From: Acidobacteriota bacterium
GTDB lineage: Bacteria > Acidobacteriota > Terriglobia > UBA7540
Length of the DNA stretch: 64,000 bases
Direction: 5' to 3'
Assembly (NCBI GenBank): GCA_021787735.1
Contig: JAJYLL010000001.1
Span: 62,001-126,000, forward strand
In this document: piece after piece, positions 8,241 to 17,142 of the stretch
How positions within the stretch are numbered: the stretch's first letter is position 1
Layout: every line of letters starts with the position of its first letter
Program-made: the position numbers and the translations under genes
The notes under the pieces: generated by a model
Database searches by the model: none
The model's input: the letters and a program-made list of their open reading frames with translations, nothing else
Told to the model about the DNA's origin: nothing

Positions 8241-9395
8241 TCAGCTTTTCAACAGCAACTCGCGAACGGCGGCCTCCTGCGCCTGAGGTGCGAAGCTCAA
8301 AAGCGTGTCGCCCGTTTGGAAGACGGTTGAATCCGTTGGCGTCAGCGATTCTCCGCCGCGAACGATACTGATGATTTTGCAGCCGGGCGGCAGCACCAGC
8401 GACTTAGCCTTCTTCCCCACCAGCTTTGAGCGCTCGGTCACGCGGAATTCCAGAACGCCCCCGGGGCACGAGGCCAGGTTGGCCACGCTGAACACCGTAG
8501 CCTGAGGCACCAGGTTGCGGACCACGTTGAACATCATGGCCGTGGCGCTGACGGTAATATCCACGCCGAGCCGCCGCATCACCGTCTCGTTCTTTGGGTT
8601 CTTCACGCGCGCAATGGTTTTCGGAACGCCGAAGCGGAACTTGGCCATCTGGCAACTGATCAGGTTGTCGTCGTCGTGGTTGGTCACCGAGCACAGGATG
8701 TCGGCCCGCGCGGCCCCGGCATGGTCCAGCACTTCAACCGACGAGCCCTCGCCCAGCACCACCGGACAATCGATTTGTTGCGAGATCATGTTGTAGGTGT
8801 TACGGTTTCTTTCAATGATGGTGACTTCGTGCCCGCTCTTCATCAGCGAGCGCGCCAGGTAGTAACCCACCAGTCCTCCACCCACTACCAGCACGTAAAA
8901 CGATCCGTCGTGCGCTTCCAGCGCGCGTTGGCCTACCCGTGGCGCCGTCGCCGGCGCCGGGCGCAGCGTCCGTGCTGATGCAATGGATTTGATCGCGGCG
9001 CCCGTCAGCCCCGCTGTCAGCAGGTCCGCGCCGGTCGCCGTAATGGCCAGCGTCTCAATCCCCGCCTCGTGGAAATACGATTCGCGATCGGGGTCGTAAA
9101 CAATGGCGACCACGCGAGGCACGTTAAAGATCACACGCGCTATCTGGGCCAGCATCAGGTTGGTGTTTTCATCCCGGGTCAGAGCCAGCATGATGTCCAC
9201 GCTTTCGGCCCCGGCGTCGCGCAGCAAGTCCTCATCAATGGCGTTGCCGTAAACGAACCGGACGCCCTCGGGCGGCGCGCCGCGTTCCAACACCGAGCGC
9301 TCCTTGTCGATTACCACAACCTGGTGCGCTTGCTTGTCAACCTTCTTGACAAATTGCGAACCCACCCGCCCGTAACCAATCACAATGATCTTCAT
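8241..9395 (-). CDS. TrkA-family potassium uptake regulatory protein (two RCK-N domains)
   Basis: 384 residues with two NAD-binding RCK-N/TrkA_N domains, shown by GYGRVG at residues 7-12 and GGGLVG at 172-177, each with the acidic strand end (VVVIDKERS; VTIIERNRN). A single RCK-C/TrkA_C domain follows at about residues 300-384. TrkA proteins bind NAD(H) at the cytoplasmic face of Trk/Ktr potassium channels and gate them. Classical TrkA has N-C-N-C order. Here the first RCK-C is short or absent, replaced by a linker around residues 115-160. No TrkH/TrkG channel gene is in the window. Confidence 0.87.
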   Translation of the reverse strand: MKIIVIGYGRVGSQFVKKVDKQAHQVVVIDKERSVLERGAPPEGVRFVYGNAIDEDLLRDAGAESVDIMLALTRDENTNLMLAQIARVIFNVPRVVAIVYDPDRESYFHEAGIETLAITATGADLLTAGLTGAAIKSIASARTLRPAPATAPRVGQRALEAHDGSFYVLVVGGGLVGYYLARSLMKSGHEVTIIERNRNTYNMISQQIDCPVVLGEGSSVEVLDHAGAARADILCSVTNHDDDNLISCQMAKFRFGVPKTIARVKNPKNETVMRRLGVDITVSATAMMFNVVRNLVPQATVFSVANLASCPGGVLEFRVTERSKLVGKKAKSLVLPPGCKIISIVRGGESLTPTDSTVFQTGDTLLSFAPQAQEAAVRELLLKS

Positions 9396-9440
9396 GTCTA
9401 AATTCCTGCTCCCCTACAGAACTCGAAAGTGAGAATGTGC

Positions 9441-9569
9441 CCTGACAGGATGTTGAAAAAGACTGTAGCTGCGGCTTTACGCCGGCAACCGGCGCTGAAA
9501 GCGTTGACCTTATGCCGGGGTGAACCCGCCGCTTCGTCCTGTATGCGAGATCTTTCAACGGCCTGCTAA
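9441..9569. mobile_element. MITE-like palindromic element
   Basis: About 130 bases in the gap after the TrkA-like gene are bounded by imperfect inverted ends: CAGGATGTTGAAAAAG (9446-9461) against the complement of CTTTCAACGGCCTG (9552-9565), sharing CAGGnnGTTGAAA. Inside is a strong hairpin, GCTTTACGCCGG-CAA-CCGGCGCTGAAAGC. No coding capacity is visible. Size and structure fit a miniature inverted-repeat element or a REP-like unit. Its family is unknown to me. Confidence 0.5.
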
Positions 9570-9652
9570 GCAAATTCGGCCAAGAAGAATTCATATTACT
9601 TTACCCGACACTGCGCCGAGTGGTTATTTTTGCCCGTGCGTGGCGTGGTGAT

Positions 9653-9715
9653 AAAGCAGGCGAAAGCAGGAAGTGGGGAATAGACAGTAGGAAATAGGTG
9701 GTAGGCGGAAAGAGG
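9653..9715. repeat. Degenerate heptanucleotide tandem repeat
   Basis: Nine consecutive 7-base units can be laid out: AAAGCAG, GCGAAAG, CAGGAAG, TGGGGAA, TAGACAG, TAGGAAA, TAGGTGG, TAGGCGG, AAAGAGG. The units are purine-rich and drift around a TAGGnAG-like consensus, giving a purine/pyrimidine strand bias. The tract sits directly beside a truncated IS110 element and a MITE-like palindrome, in the 9396-9762 gap that holds no gene. Confidence 0.55.
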
Positions 9716-9762
9716 GATTCAGCGACCGCGATACTGGCGCAGGGGCGAGAATCCCGAACACC

Positions 9763-10722
9763 TTAGGCAGGAGCGCCCGAGGGAGAACTAAGTAATTCGA
9801 CGCGGTATCCGAGTCTGCGGAGTTCACGAACCATTTTTGCCGCACGTTTTTGGCTGGACTGTTTGCTAACTGCCGGACCGCGTTCTTCGTACCGCGCCCC
9901 CTGATGCAGAATCTCCCAAATCAATCGACAAAGGCGATGGGCAATGACGCCGATCGTTTGATTGTGGCCCATGCGCGTCACGTACCGCCGGTAGAGAATG
10001 GCAAAGATGCTGCCCTTCAGCTTGACCGCCGCGTTGGCGGCTTGATTGAGAATGCGCCGCATATGGCGATTGCCCTTCGGGGACCTGCGGCTGTAATTGA
10101 CTCCAGCACTTTCGTTGTCGCCGGGGCAAGCCCCGACCCAGGAGGCGAGGTTTCCCGCGGAGGGAAATGTCTCTGCCTCAGCGCCTACCTCCGCGATGAT
10201 CTGCTGTGCTGAATCCACACCCAGACCCGGCACCTCGGCCAAGCGCTGGACCTGGTCTTGGTGGGTGCGGAGCAGAGTCGCCATCTCTTCGTCGAGTTGG
10301 TGAACCTGAGTATCGAGCCGCTCCCATTCCTCCAGGGCCATCTTGACCAGCCGACGGTAAACGGCGTTCAGATCCTGGCACGCTCCCAGCGCGTCGCACA
10401 ACTGCTCCCGCGTAGCACCCAGACGATAATGGGCGAGTGCGGCCAGCGCCGCCGGATCGGTTTCTCCCTCAGCGAGCGCCCTCAACATACGCCGCCCGCT
10501 GACCCCCAGCAGATCGGAAACCAGGCTGGACAGCTTAATGTGGGCTTCTTCCAGCAAGGCCTCCAGCCGATTGTGAACCTGCACTTGGTTGCACCTCAAC
10601 TGGTACTTGGTGCGCGTGACCGTCCGCCACAGACGCTGCTCTGCATCCGGCACGAACCTTAGACGGAGTTCGTTGGCGACGAGCCGCTTCACCAAGCGCT
10701 CGGCGTCGGCAAAATCGTTCTT
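9763..10722 (-). pseudogene. IS110-family transposase, 5'-truncated remnant
   Basis: The open frame encodes the C-terminal two thirds of an IS110/IS1111-type recombinase. It begins with KNDFADAERLVKRL, matching the KxDxxDAxxL region that closes the DEDD catalytic domain. It continues through a coiled coil to the Transposase_20 (IS116/IS110/IS902) domain: QRLAEVPGLGVDSAQQIIAEVG quoted in parts, the FPSAGNLASWVGACPG segment with the Ser-containing catalytic region, and KGNRHMRRILNQAA. The N-terminal part with the first catalytic Asp and the usual GIDxHKR start is missing. An in-frame TAG lies just upstream (10750-10752). The copy should be inactive alone. No element ends could be assigned. Confidence 0.85.
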
Positions 10723-10899
10723 GCGCCATTCCCTGCACTCTGCTGATTCCTAGTGTCACAAGCTGACCTCCAGCGTGCAAACGGGTGACTGCTCAACTAT
10801 ACTGGTGGCTGCCCGATTCGTACAGGGTTACTCGAACTGGTCCGTCCTGAATTCGCTGGCCAGTTTTGAAGCCCGAATCGTATCTTTGGAGCCTTAACT

Positions 10900-12981
10900 G
10901 TGAGACGGAGAGAATTCGTAAAGGATCTACTTCTTGCCGGCGGATCGCTGGCCGTGGCCGCGCGCTTTAGCATAGGATCACCGGCGCCGCCCACATCGGC
11001 ATCCGTCAAACGCGTACTGGTACTCTTCATGTGCCACCTGGATGTCGGGTTTACCAGTACGCAGGCGGCCGTCGTCGCCAAGTACTTTGACCAGTACTTC
11101 CCCGCCGCCATGAAACTTGCGACTACGATGCGGCGCTCCGGTGATGACCGCTACGCCTGGTCAACGGGCTCCTGGCTGCTTTATGAATATCTGGAGCATT
11201 TGCACGGCGCCGCTCGGGCGCGGGTGGACCAGGCCGTCGTCAACGGCGACCTGGCATGGTTCGCCGTCCCGTTCAACTGGCAAACGGAGATGCTTGACCG
11301 CTCCATGGTTGAAGGCGCAATAGGGCTTTCTCAGTCGCTCGACCGCCGCTTCGACCGCGTGACCAGCGGCGCAAAAATGAGCGATGTTCCGGGACATACG
11401 CGCGGGATTATCGCTCCGTTTGCCTCAAACGGCGTGAAGCTGCTGGACATCGGCGTCAATGGTGCCAGCACTGTGCCTGATGTTCCACCAATCTTTGTGT
11501 GGAAAGAACCCCAGGGAGCATCCATCATCATGATGTACCATCACGGGTACGGCGCGGTCATTCAGGTTCCGGGTTCCGACCTCGCGATCGCCGTCGATGT
11601 TCGGAACGACAACGGCGGGCCGCATTCGCTTGCCGAAGTGACAAAGATTTATGCCGACTTGCGCAGGCAATTCCCCAACGCAAAGGTCCGCGCCGCCAAC
11701 TTCAGCGAAGTCGCACAGGCTGTGGAACCCTACAAAGGCAACTTCCCTCTGGTCACTCAGGAAATCGGTGATACTTGGATCTACGGCGTGGCCAGCGATC
11801 CCGTGAAAGTAGCGCGCTACCGCGAAGTCATGCGCCTGCGCAAGGAGTGGATCGCGCAAGGGAAGTTCAGCGCCGGCGATGCAACGGACCTCCGGCTGCT
11901 GCAAGACCTGCTGCTGGCCCCGGAGCACACCTGGGGAGTAGACACCAAGAGGCTGAAAGACTACGAGCATTACACGCCAAAAACCCTTGCCAAAGTCGTT
12001 GCCTCGCCGCGCTTTCGCTGGGCGGAAAACAGTTGGGCTGAAAAGCGTCGGGACATTGACAAAGCAATCCAAAGTCTGCCGGATGTGTTGCGAAAGGAAT
12101 CGGACGTCCGCCTTCGCGCTCTGCGTGCGGTCGCGCCAACCCATACAGGTCTCAGCATGCACACCGCGGGGTCAGAGATCGACACTGCGCACTTCAGTGT
12201 TGCCCTCGACCCGAAGACGGGCGCTATCCATCGCCTGCGCTCCAAGGCAACCGGCAGGGATTGGGCCTCCGCAGACCATCCTCTGGGATTATTCACCTAC
12301 CAAACGCTTTCCGCGAAGGACTATGAGGAGTATCGAGCAGCCTACATCACTGTGAAGACATGGTGGGCGCCAATGGATTTCGGCAAGCCTGACATCGAAA
12401 AATTCGGAGCAAAGAGTCAGGTTTGGCTACCGCAAGTAGCCAGTTGCTGGGCTGGCAAAGTCCACGACGGCTTTCGCATTCTAAGCGAACTAAAGATTAC
12501 GGACGCCGATGCGGAGCGCGCCGATCGTGTTGCATGGCCGCGTCAGATATACATGGAGGTTCGTTTCCCTGATGCCGAACCAGCCGTGCAGATATACCTG
12601 ACGTGCCTCAACAAGGCCGCAAACCGCCTGCCGGAAGCCATGTGGCTCAGTTTTGTTCCCGCCGGAACGGATCCACACGAGTGGACGCTCGACAAGGTGG
12701 ACCAACGCATCTCTCCCTTTGATGTCGTGAAGGGTGGCAACCGCCACATGCACGCCGTCACAAACGGAGTTTACTATCAGGATGAGAGAGGACAGCTTGT
12801 AATCGAAACGCTCGATGCCCCTGCTGTAGCCCTGGGCGAGCGATCACCAATCTTTTATTCAAACGATCAGCCCGACCTCTCAAAGGGACTTCACTTTAGC
12901 CTGTTCAACAATGCCTGGGGCACGAACTACATCCAGTGGTTCGGGGAAGACACGTTTTTCCGTTTTATCCTGCGGACGTAG
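10900..12981 (+). CDS. Tat-exported DUF5054 / GH38-like protein
   Basis: 693 residues from a GTG at 10900. The N terminus MRRREFVKDLLLAGGSLAVAA is a twin-arginine signal. The body matches the DUF5054 family, distantly related to glycoside hydrolase 38 alpha-mannosidases. It has the metal-site-like CHLDVGFTST near residue 45, TGSWLLYEYLE, PFNWQTEMLDRS, GAKMSDVPGHTRGI and VTQEIGDTWIYG. The C-terminal 270 residues are beta-rich, like GH38 C-terminal domains. It probably acts on a mannoside or related glycan in the periplasm. The exact substrate is unknown. It is convergent with the M81 peptidase gene, only 36 bases apart. Confidence 0.82.
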   Translation: MRRREFVKDLLLAGGSLAVAARFSIGSPAPPTSASVKRVLVLFMCHLDVGFTSTQAAVVAKYFDQYFPAAMKLATTMRRSGDDRYAWSTGSWLLYEYLEHLHGAARARVDQAVVNGDLAWFAVPFNWQTEMLDRSMVEGAIGLSQSLDRRFDRVTSGAKMSDVPGHTRGIIAPFASNGVKLLDIGVNGASTVPDVPPIFVWKEPQGASIIMMYHHGYGAVIQVPGSDLAIAVDVRNDNGGPHSLAEVTKIYADLRRQFPNAKVRAANFSEVAQAVEPYKGNFPLVTQEIGDTWIYGVASDPVKVARYREVMRLRKEWIAQGKFSAGDATDLRLLQDLLLAPEHTWGVDTKRLKDYEHYTPKTLAKVVASPRFRWAENSWAEKRRDIDKAIQSLPDVLRKESDVRLRALRAVAPTHTGLSMHTAGSEIDTAHFSVALDPKTGAIHRLRSKATGRDWASADHPLGLFTYQTLSAKDYEEYRAAYITVKTWWAPMDFGKPDIEKFGAKSQVWLPQVASCWAGKVHDGFRILSELKITDADAERADRVAWPRQIYMEVRFPDAEPAVQIYLTCLNKAANRLPEAMWLSFVPAGTDPHEWTLDKVDQRISPFDVVKGGNRHMHAVTNGVYYQDERGQLVIETLDAPAVALGERSPIFYSNDQPDLSKGLHFSLFNNAWGTNYIQWFGEDTFFRFILRT

Positions 12982-13017
12982 TTCCCCGCTCGTTTACACC
13001 CATTTTGTGTCGTCGGA

Positions 13018-14559
13018 CTACGCCTTGCGAGGCGACCGCGCGGAAACCACCACAAAGGGTTTCCACTGCAGATTCGCCTGGAAAGGGTAGCTCGGAATCC
13101 GATGGTAATCGGTCAGGTGCACGATGTCCTGATCAACCGCACCCTCGGTCAGCGCCATCAGGTTGGGATTGGCAATCTTGTTAATTTCTGGTTCCAGATA
13201 ACCCGCCTTGACGACCACAATCTTGAACTTGGTGGGATCTAAGCCGAACAACGTAAAGTCCTTAATGTGGTGGAAGGGCCGGCGCCGCTCCGTCAGCACC
13301 ATGGAGATGCCTTCCGTTTCAATAGCGGCCTGCCGCCCCAGCGGGTCCTCCATGTGCGAGAGACTGAGCACCTTTGCATTGACGCGAACAGGCTTGCTGG
13401 CTTTGGGATCAAGGGTTGCGCCAATGCTGAGTGGAAGGGCCGCCCCTACCCCCGCGCGATAGCAGGCATCGGTGGCCGGCGCGTCGCAAATGCCGGCAAT
13501 CACAACATCGCGCACGTGGCGCTGGAGCAGCGCTGCCAGAACGTCTGCCCGATCGTCAGTGCCTCCGGCGGTGGGGTTGTCTCCCGAGTCCGAAATGACT
13601 ACCGGATGTGTTTTCAGGCTTACAGCTTTTTCTATGATCTCTGGCAGGTACCCCGTCGGCACCCCAAAGTGGAACTCTTTTCGGGCGTCCCAGTATTGCT
13701 GCGCCAGCGATAGGGCATCTTTCTTGAGCAATGCCGGGTCCGTACCGGTAAGGATGGCGCTGGCAGTGGCTCTCGGCTCATCAGCCCACACGTATCCAAC
13801 CATCAGCGAAGCATCCAGCACGCCAGGGTGAGTATTCATGGCAGGCAGTTGTCCCCAAAGGCGCTTGGCCGGCTGGTAGCGCGTGCTGCTGCGCTCGCCC
13901 GGCATCAGCACCGGGATGGGCGACCAGATCATGGTCGGCCTCATATTCTGATTGAGGCAATGGACCAGCATGTCGCACGCCCGCTGAGTCGTTTCTTCCT
14001 GGTCAATGTGCGGGGCGGTCCGGTAGGCGGAGAGCATGTCCAGGTTGTTGATGATCTTATGGCTGAGGCTTCCGTGCAGGTCGAAGCTGGCAGTGATCAG
14101 ACAGTTAGGACCGACCACGTCACGCGCTGAAGCAATCCAGTCGCCGTCTGCATCCTGCATCCCTTCAACAGACATGGCCCCGTGCATAGCCAAGTAGAGA
14201 CCATCCAGCGGCAGCAGAGCTTTCACCCGGTCCAGGAATTCCGCCTTCAGTTTCTGATAGGTTTTTGCTTCCACCGGCCCGCCAGGCACCGCGTCCGCCT
14301 GAAGCGTGGGCTGGAAGGGATAAGGGTATTTCTTCAACAGGCTGAAGAACGGCATGTCTGCCAACGTCTGGCCTCGGCTTACGGCAAATTCGTCCATGCG
14401 GGTAAGAATGGGCGTATAAGTGCTGCACTCGATTCTGATACCACCAAAAGCCACGCGCTTGGGTTCCGCAGCCCGTGCGGTCCCTTTGGAACCAAGCCTG
14501 GCCAGCGGAGATGCCAGCGCCGCCATCGTTGCGTTTTTCAAAAACGTTCTGCGTTTCAA
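13018..14559 (-). CDS. Tat-exported M81 family metallopeptidase (MlrC type)
   Basis: 513 residues. The N terminus MKRRTFLKNATMAALAS is a twin-arginine signal. The rest matches the MlrC/M81 family: GGIRIECSTYTPI near the start, GLYLAMHGAMSVEG, ITASFDLHGSLS, YRTAPHIDQEETTQRA, the hallmark DSGDNPTAGGTDD, and a MlrC C-terminal domain. MlrC completes degradation of microcystin-derived linear peptides in sphingomonads. Most homologues act on unknown peptides or amides. The His and Asp residues in MHGAMS, DLHG and PHID probably bind zinc, by analogy. It may belong functionally with the neighbouring sugar genes, but this is not evident. Confidence 0.88.
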   Translation of the reverse strand: MKRRTFLKNATMAALASPLARLGSKGTARAAEPKRVAFGGIRIECSTYTPILTRMDEFAVSRGQTLADMPFFSLLKKYPYPFQPTLQADAVPGGPVEAKTYQKLKAEFLDRVKALLPLDGLYLAMHGAMSVEGMQDADGDWIASARDVVGPNCLITASFDLHGSLSHKIINNLDMLSAYRTAPHIDQEETTQRACDMLVHCLNQNMRPTMIWSPIPVLMPGERSSTRYQPAKRLWGQLPAMNTHPGVLDASLMVGYVWADEPRATASAILTGTDPALLKKDALSLAQQYWDARKEFHFGVPTGYLPEIIEKAVSLKTHPVVISDSGDNPTAGGTDDRADVLAALLQRHVRDVVIAGICDAPATDACYRAGVGAALPLSIGATLDPKASKPVRVNAKVLSLSHMEDPLGRQAAIETEGISMVLTERRRPFHHIKDFTLFGLDPTKFKIVVVKAGYLEPEINKIANPNLMALTEGAVDQDIVHLTDYHRIPSYPFQANLQWKPFVVVSARSPRKA

Positions 14560-14783
14560 GTGTCTCTCCTCCGTCGTTGCGAAGACGGACCGAAATCCCG
14601 CGCCGCATGGCGGGCAGACTCCAGCCGTAATTTTTATGTGAACTACTGTGACTACAACAGTATATCGTTCGCAGGCCTAATCCCCAACAGCATTCGCCGG
14701 GCAAACCGTCAAACAGATTGCTGCGTCCTTGTGGGCTCAATTTCCGTTGCAGAATCGACCGGGATATAGCGTGCAGAAGAGAT

Positions 14784-16106
14784 CTAAGGAATCCCGAGTT
14801 TCCTTTGCATATCCTCCAGAGATACGCCCTTGGTTTCCGGGTAGAAGAAAAGGACCACAAAGAATTGGAGCACCATCATGGCAGCAAAGAAAACGAAAGG
14901 ATAAGCACCCGACGCGGCCGCGATCAGTGGGAAGGTCCACGAGATGAGCGCATTCATAAACCAGTGCGAGAAGCTGCCAAGGCTCTGGCCTTTAGCACGA
15001 ACACGATTAGGGAAAACTTCGCTGATGTAAACCCAGATGACAGCGCCCTGGGAAAACGCGAAGAACGCGATGTATCCCATCAGCAGCCATACTAGATAAT
15101 TTTCATGCGCAGAAGTAAAGAAAATGGCCGCAATTCCGCCCAAACACGCCGCCGTACCAACAGAGCCGATCAGCAGCAGTGTCCTGCGGCCCACGCGGTC
15201 AATCATTGACATTGCAATTACAGTGAACAGCAGGTTAGTCGCACCGACGGCCACTGCCTGAATCTCGCCCGACAAGGCACTGAACCCGGCAAGCGCAAAA
15301 ATGTCGTTCAAGTAGTAGAGGATGGCGTTGATGCCCGCCAACTGGTTAAACATGCCGATTGTTCCGGCAAGGAAGATCGGCAAGCGGTACTTCCGGGTGA
15401 ACAACGGTTCTCTGGCGCACTCCAGGTGCATCGATTCCAGAATAGCCTTCAGTTCCTGCTCGGCGTTTTCCTCTCCCACTTGCTGCAGGACCGTTCGGGC
15501 CTGATCCACTCTCCGTTTTTCAACAAGCCAGCGGGGACTTTGTGGAATTCCAAACAGCATTACCAGGAACAGAGTTGCCGGAAGCGATGCGACACCCAGC
15601 ATCCAACGCCATTCGGTCCCGCCAAAATGCATGAGTGCGATTAAATAGTTGGAAAAGTACGCCAGCAGAATTCCAAAGACTACATTGAACTGAAACAGTC
15701 CGACCAGCCGCCCACGCCACTTTGCAGGAGCGATTTCCGCGATGTACATCGGTCCCAGTACCGATGAGCCACCGATGCCGAGGCCGCCAAGGAAGCGGAA
15801 GAAAACCAGCGGATACCAGCCCCACGCAAGAGCGCACCCAAGGGCCGAAGTTAGATATAGAACCGCCAGCACCCGGAGGCTGTTGCGGCGGCCAAACCGT
15901 TCGCCGGGTATTCCGGCTGACATAGCGCCAATGATCGCGCCCAGTAGCGCAATAGCGACGGTCATCCCCAGGAGACCTGGTGATAGCTTGTATTGCAACG
16001 TCAGCGCGTGGGTTGTTCCCGCAATCACGGCTGTATCAAAACCGAACAGGAGTCCACCCAGTGCGGCCACAACGCTGCTCTTGATCAGAAGTCTGTTCAG
16101 TCTCAT
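14784..16106 (-). CDS. Sugar porter family MFS transporter
   Basis: 440 residues and 12 predicted membrane segments. The start at 16106 (MRLNRLLIKSSVVAALGG) is chosen because it places the first helix correctly. The frame is open to 16154. Sugar-porter (2.A.1.1) signatures are present: GGLLFGFDTAVIAG in helix 1, GERFGRRNSLRV in loop 2-3, IPQSPRWLVEKRR after helix 6, QLAGINAILYYLNDIF in helix 7, DRVGRRTLLL in loop 8-9, and FYPETKGVSLEDM at the end. It imports a hexose or disaccharide with protons. It lies downstream of a PfkB sugar kinase (87-base gap) in what looks like a fructose/sucrose operon. Confidence 0.92.
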   Translation of the reverse strand: MRLNRLLIKSSVVAALGGLLFGFDTAVIAGTTHALTLQYKLSPGLLGMTVAIALLGAIIGAMSAGIPGERFGRRNSLRVLAVLYLTSALGCALAWGWYPLVFFRFLGGLGIGGSSVLGPMYIAEIAPAKWRGRLVGLFQFNVVFGILLAYFSNYLIALMHFGGTEWRWMLGVASLPATLFLVMLFGIPQSPRWLVEKRRVDQARTVLQQVGEENAEQELKAILESMHLECAREPLFTRKYRLPIFLAGTIGMFNQLAGINAILYYLNDIFALAGFSALSGEIQAVAVGATNLLFTVIAMSMIDRVGRRTLLLIGSVGTAACLGGIAAIFFTSAHENYLVWLLMGYIAFFAFSQGAVIWVYISEVFPNRVRAKGQSLGSFSHWFMNALISWTFPLIAAASGAYPFVFFAAMMVLQFFVVLFFYPETKGVSLEDMQRKLGIP

Positions 16107-16193
16107 AACACCCACATAAATGTGAATTGAACTTCTGCAGTCGTTGTGAGGCAATTCTGACTGCAGATCGAAGCAAAGATACAGGAGATTCCA

Positions 16194-17081
16194 CTAACTG
16201 GCCAGATTTTCCACTTCGTCACGCGTCCACGGCGGGACAGCTCCCGGGCGGCTGGTAATCAGCGCCCCCACGCGGTTAGCAAAATCGGCGACTCGGCTTG
16301 CGGGCCAGCCGCTGCCCAGACCGTGCAGAAAAGCTGCCGCAAATGCGTCGCCGGCGCCGACAGTGTCAACTACGGTCACGCCATAACCCGAGGCTTCAAC
16401 AAATTCTTCGCCAATCAGCAGGGCACAGCCCTCCGCCCCCCGCGTTACGCACACGGCTTCCCAGCCCAGATCGGACGCGTAATCACGGCAAAACTCCTCC
16501 AGTGTCCGGTGAGAACGGCCGCACATCTGATCGACGGCGCGAACCTCTTCATCATTGAGCTTGACGACCGTTGCCTGGGCCATCAGATCACGCACAAGTT
16601 GCGGTTCGTAGCACGCGGGCCGAAGGTTAACATCGTAGAAATGCCGCGCTCCGCATTTTGCGGCTAAAAGCCGGTTCGTGACTTCGTGCGCCTGCGGGCT
16701 GATCTGGTGCAAGGTCCCAAAGTAGATCCAATCCGGCGCGGGTTGCAGGAGCTCATTCAAATCAGCTTCCGTCAGCACCGGAAAATCGTAGGCGGCCGGA
16801 CGCTCGATCCGAAATGTAGGCTGCCCGTTTGCGTTCAGGCTAACGGACGCGATGCCGGTGGGGAAATTATCGTCGCGGCGGACAAATCGGGTAGAGAGTC
16901 CCATTTGCACCATGCGATCGAGGACGCGGTCACCTCGCTGATCGCGGCCAACGGCGCTCACAAAGTAAACCTCCTGTCCGAGTCTCTGCGCGTGTGCCGA
17001 GAAGTTGAAAGTGGCTCCGCCCAGGTGCTCCTTGTCTCCGATGACATCCCACAGGACTTCCCCAATGCTTACAATCTTCAT
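16194..17081 (-). CDS. PfkB-family carbohydrate kinase (fructokinase-like)
   Basis: 295 residues from the ATG at 17081, with AAGGA 8 bases upstream. An earlier GTG at 17087 is too close to that site. The ribokinase fold shows the N-terminal signature GEVLWDVIGDKEHLGGATFNFS, the substrate region GRDQRGDRVL, and the C-terminal signature DTVGAGDAFAAAFLHG with the catalytic Asp. It phosphorylates a sugar, probably fructose given the adjacent MFS sugar porter and the GH32 remnant just upstream in the same operon. The N-terminal GGAxxNFS form is common in bacterial fructokinases. Alternative: another PfkB hexose or nucleoside kinase. Confidence 0.9.
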   Translation of the reverse strand: MKIVSIGEVLWDVIGDKEHLGGATFNFSAHAQRLGQEVYFVSAVGRDQRGDRVLDRMVQMGLSTRFVRRDDNFPTGIASVSLNANGQPTFRIERPAAYDFPVLTEADLNELLQPAPDWIYFGTLHQISPQAHEVTNRLLAAKCGARHFYDVNLRPACYEPQLVRDLMAQATVVKLNDEEVRAVDQMCGRSHRTLEEFCRDYASDLGWEAVCVTRGAEGCALLIGEEFVEASGYGVTVVDTVGAGDAFAAAFLHGLGSGWPASRVADFANRVGALITSRPGAVPPWTRDEVENLAS

Positions 17082-17142
17082 GGGCACTATCCTTTGACGA
17101 GTGGGCTTTGCCGGTCCCCTGCAGCCACGCTGTATCCAGTTC

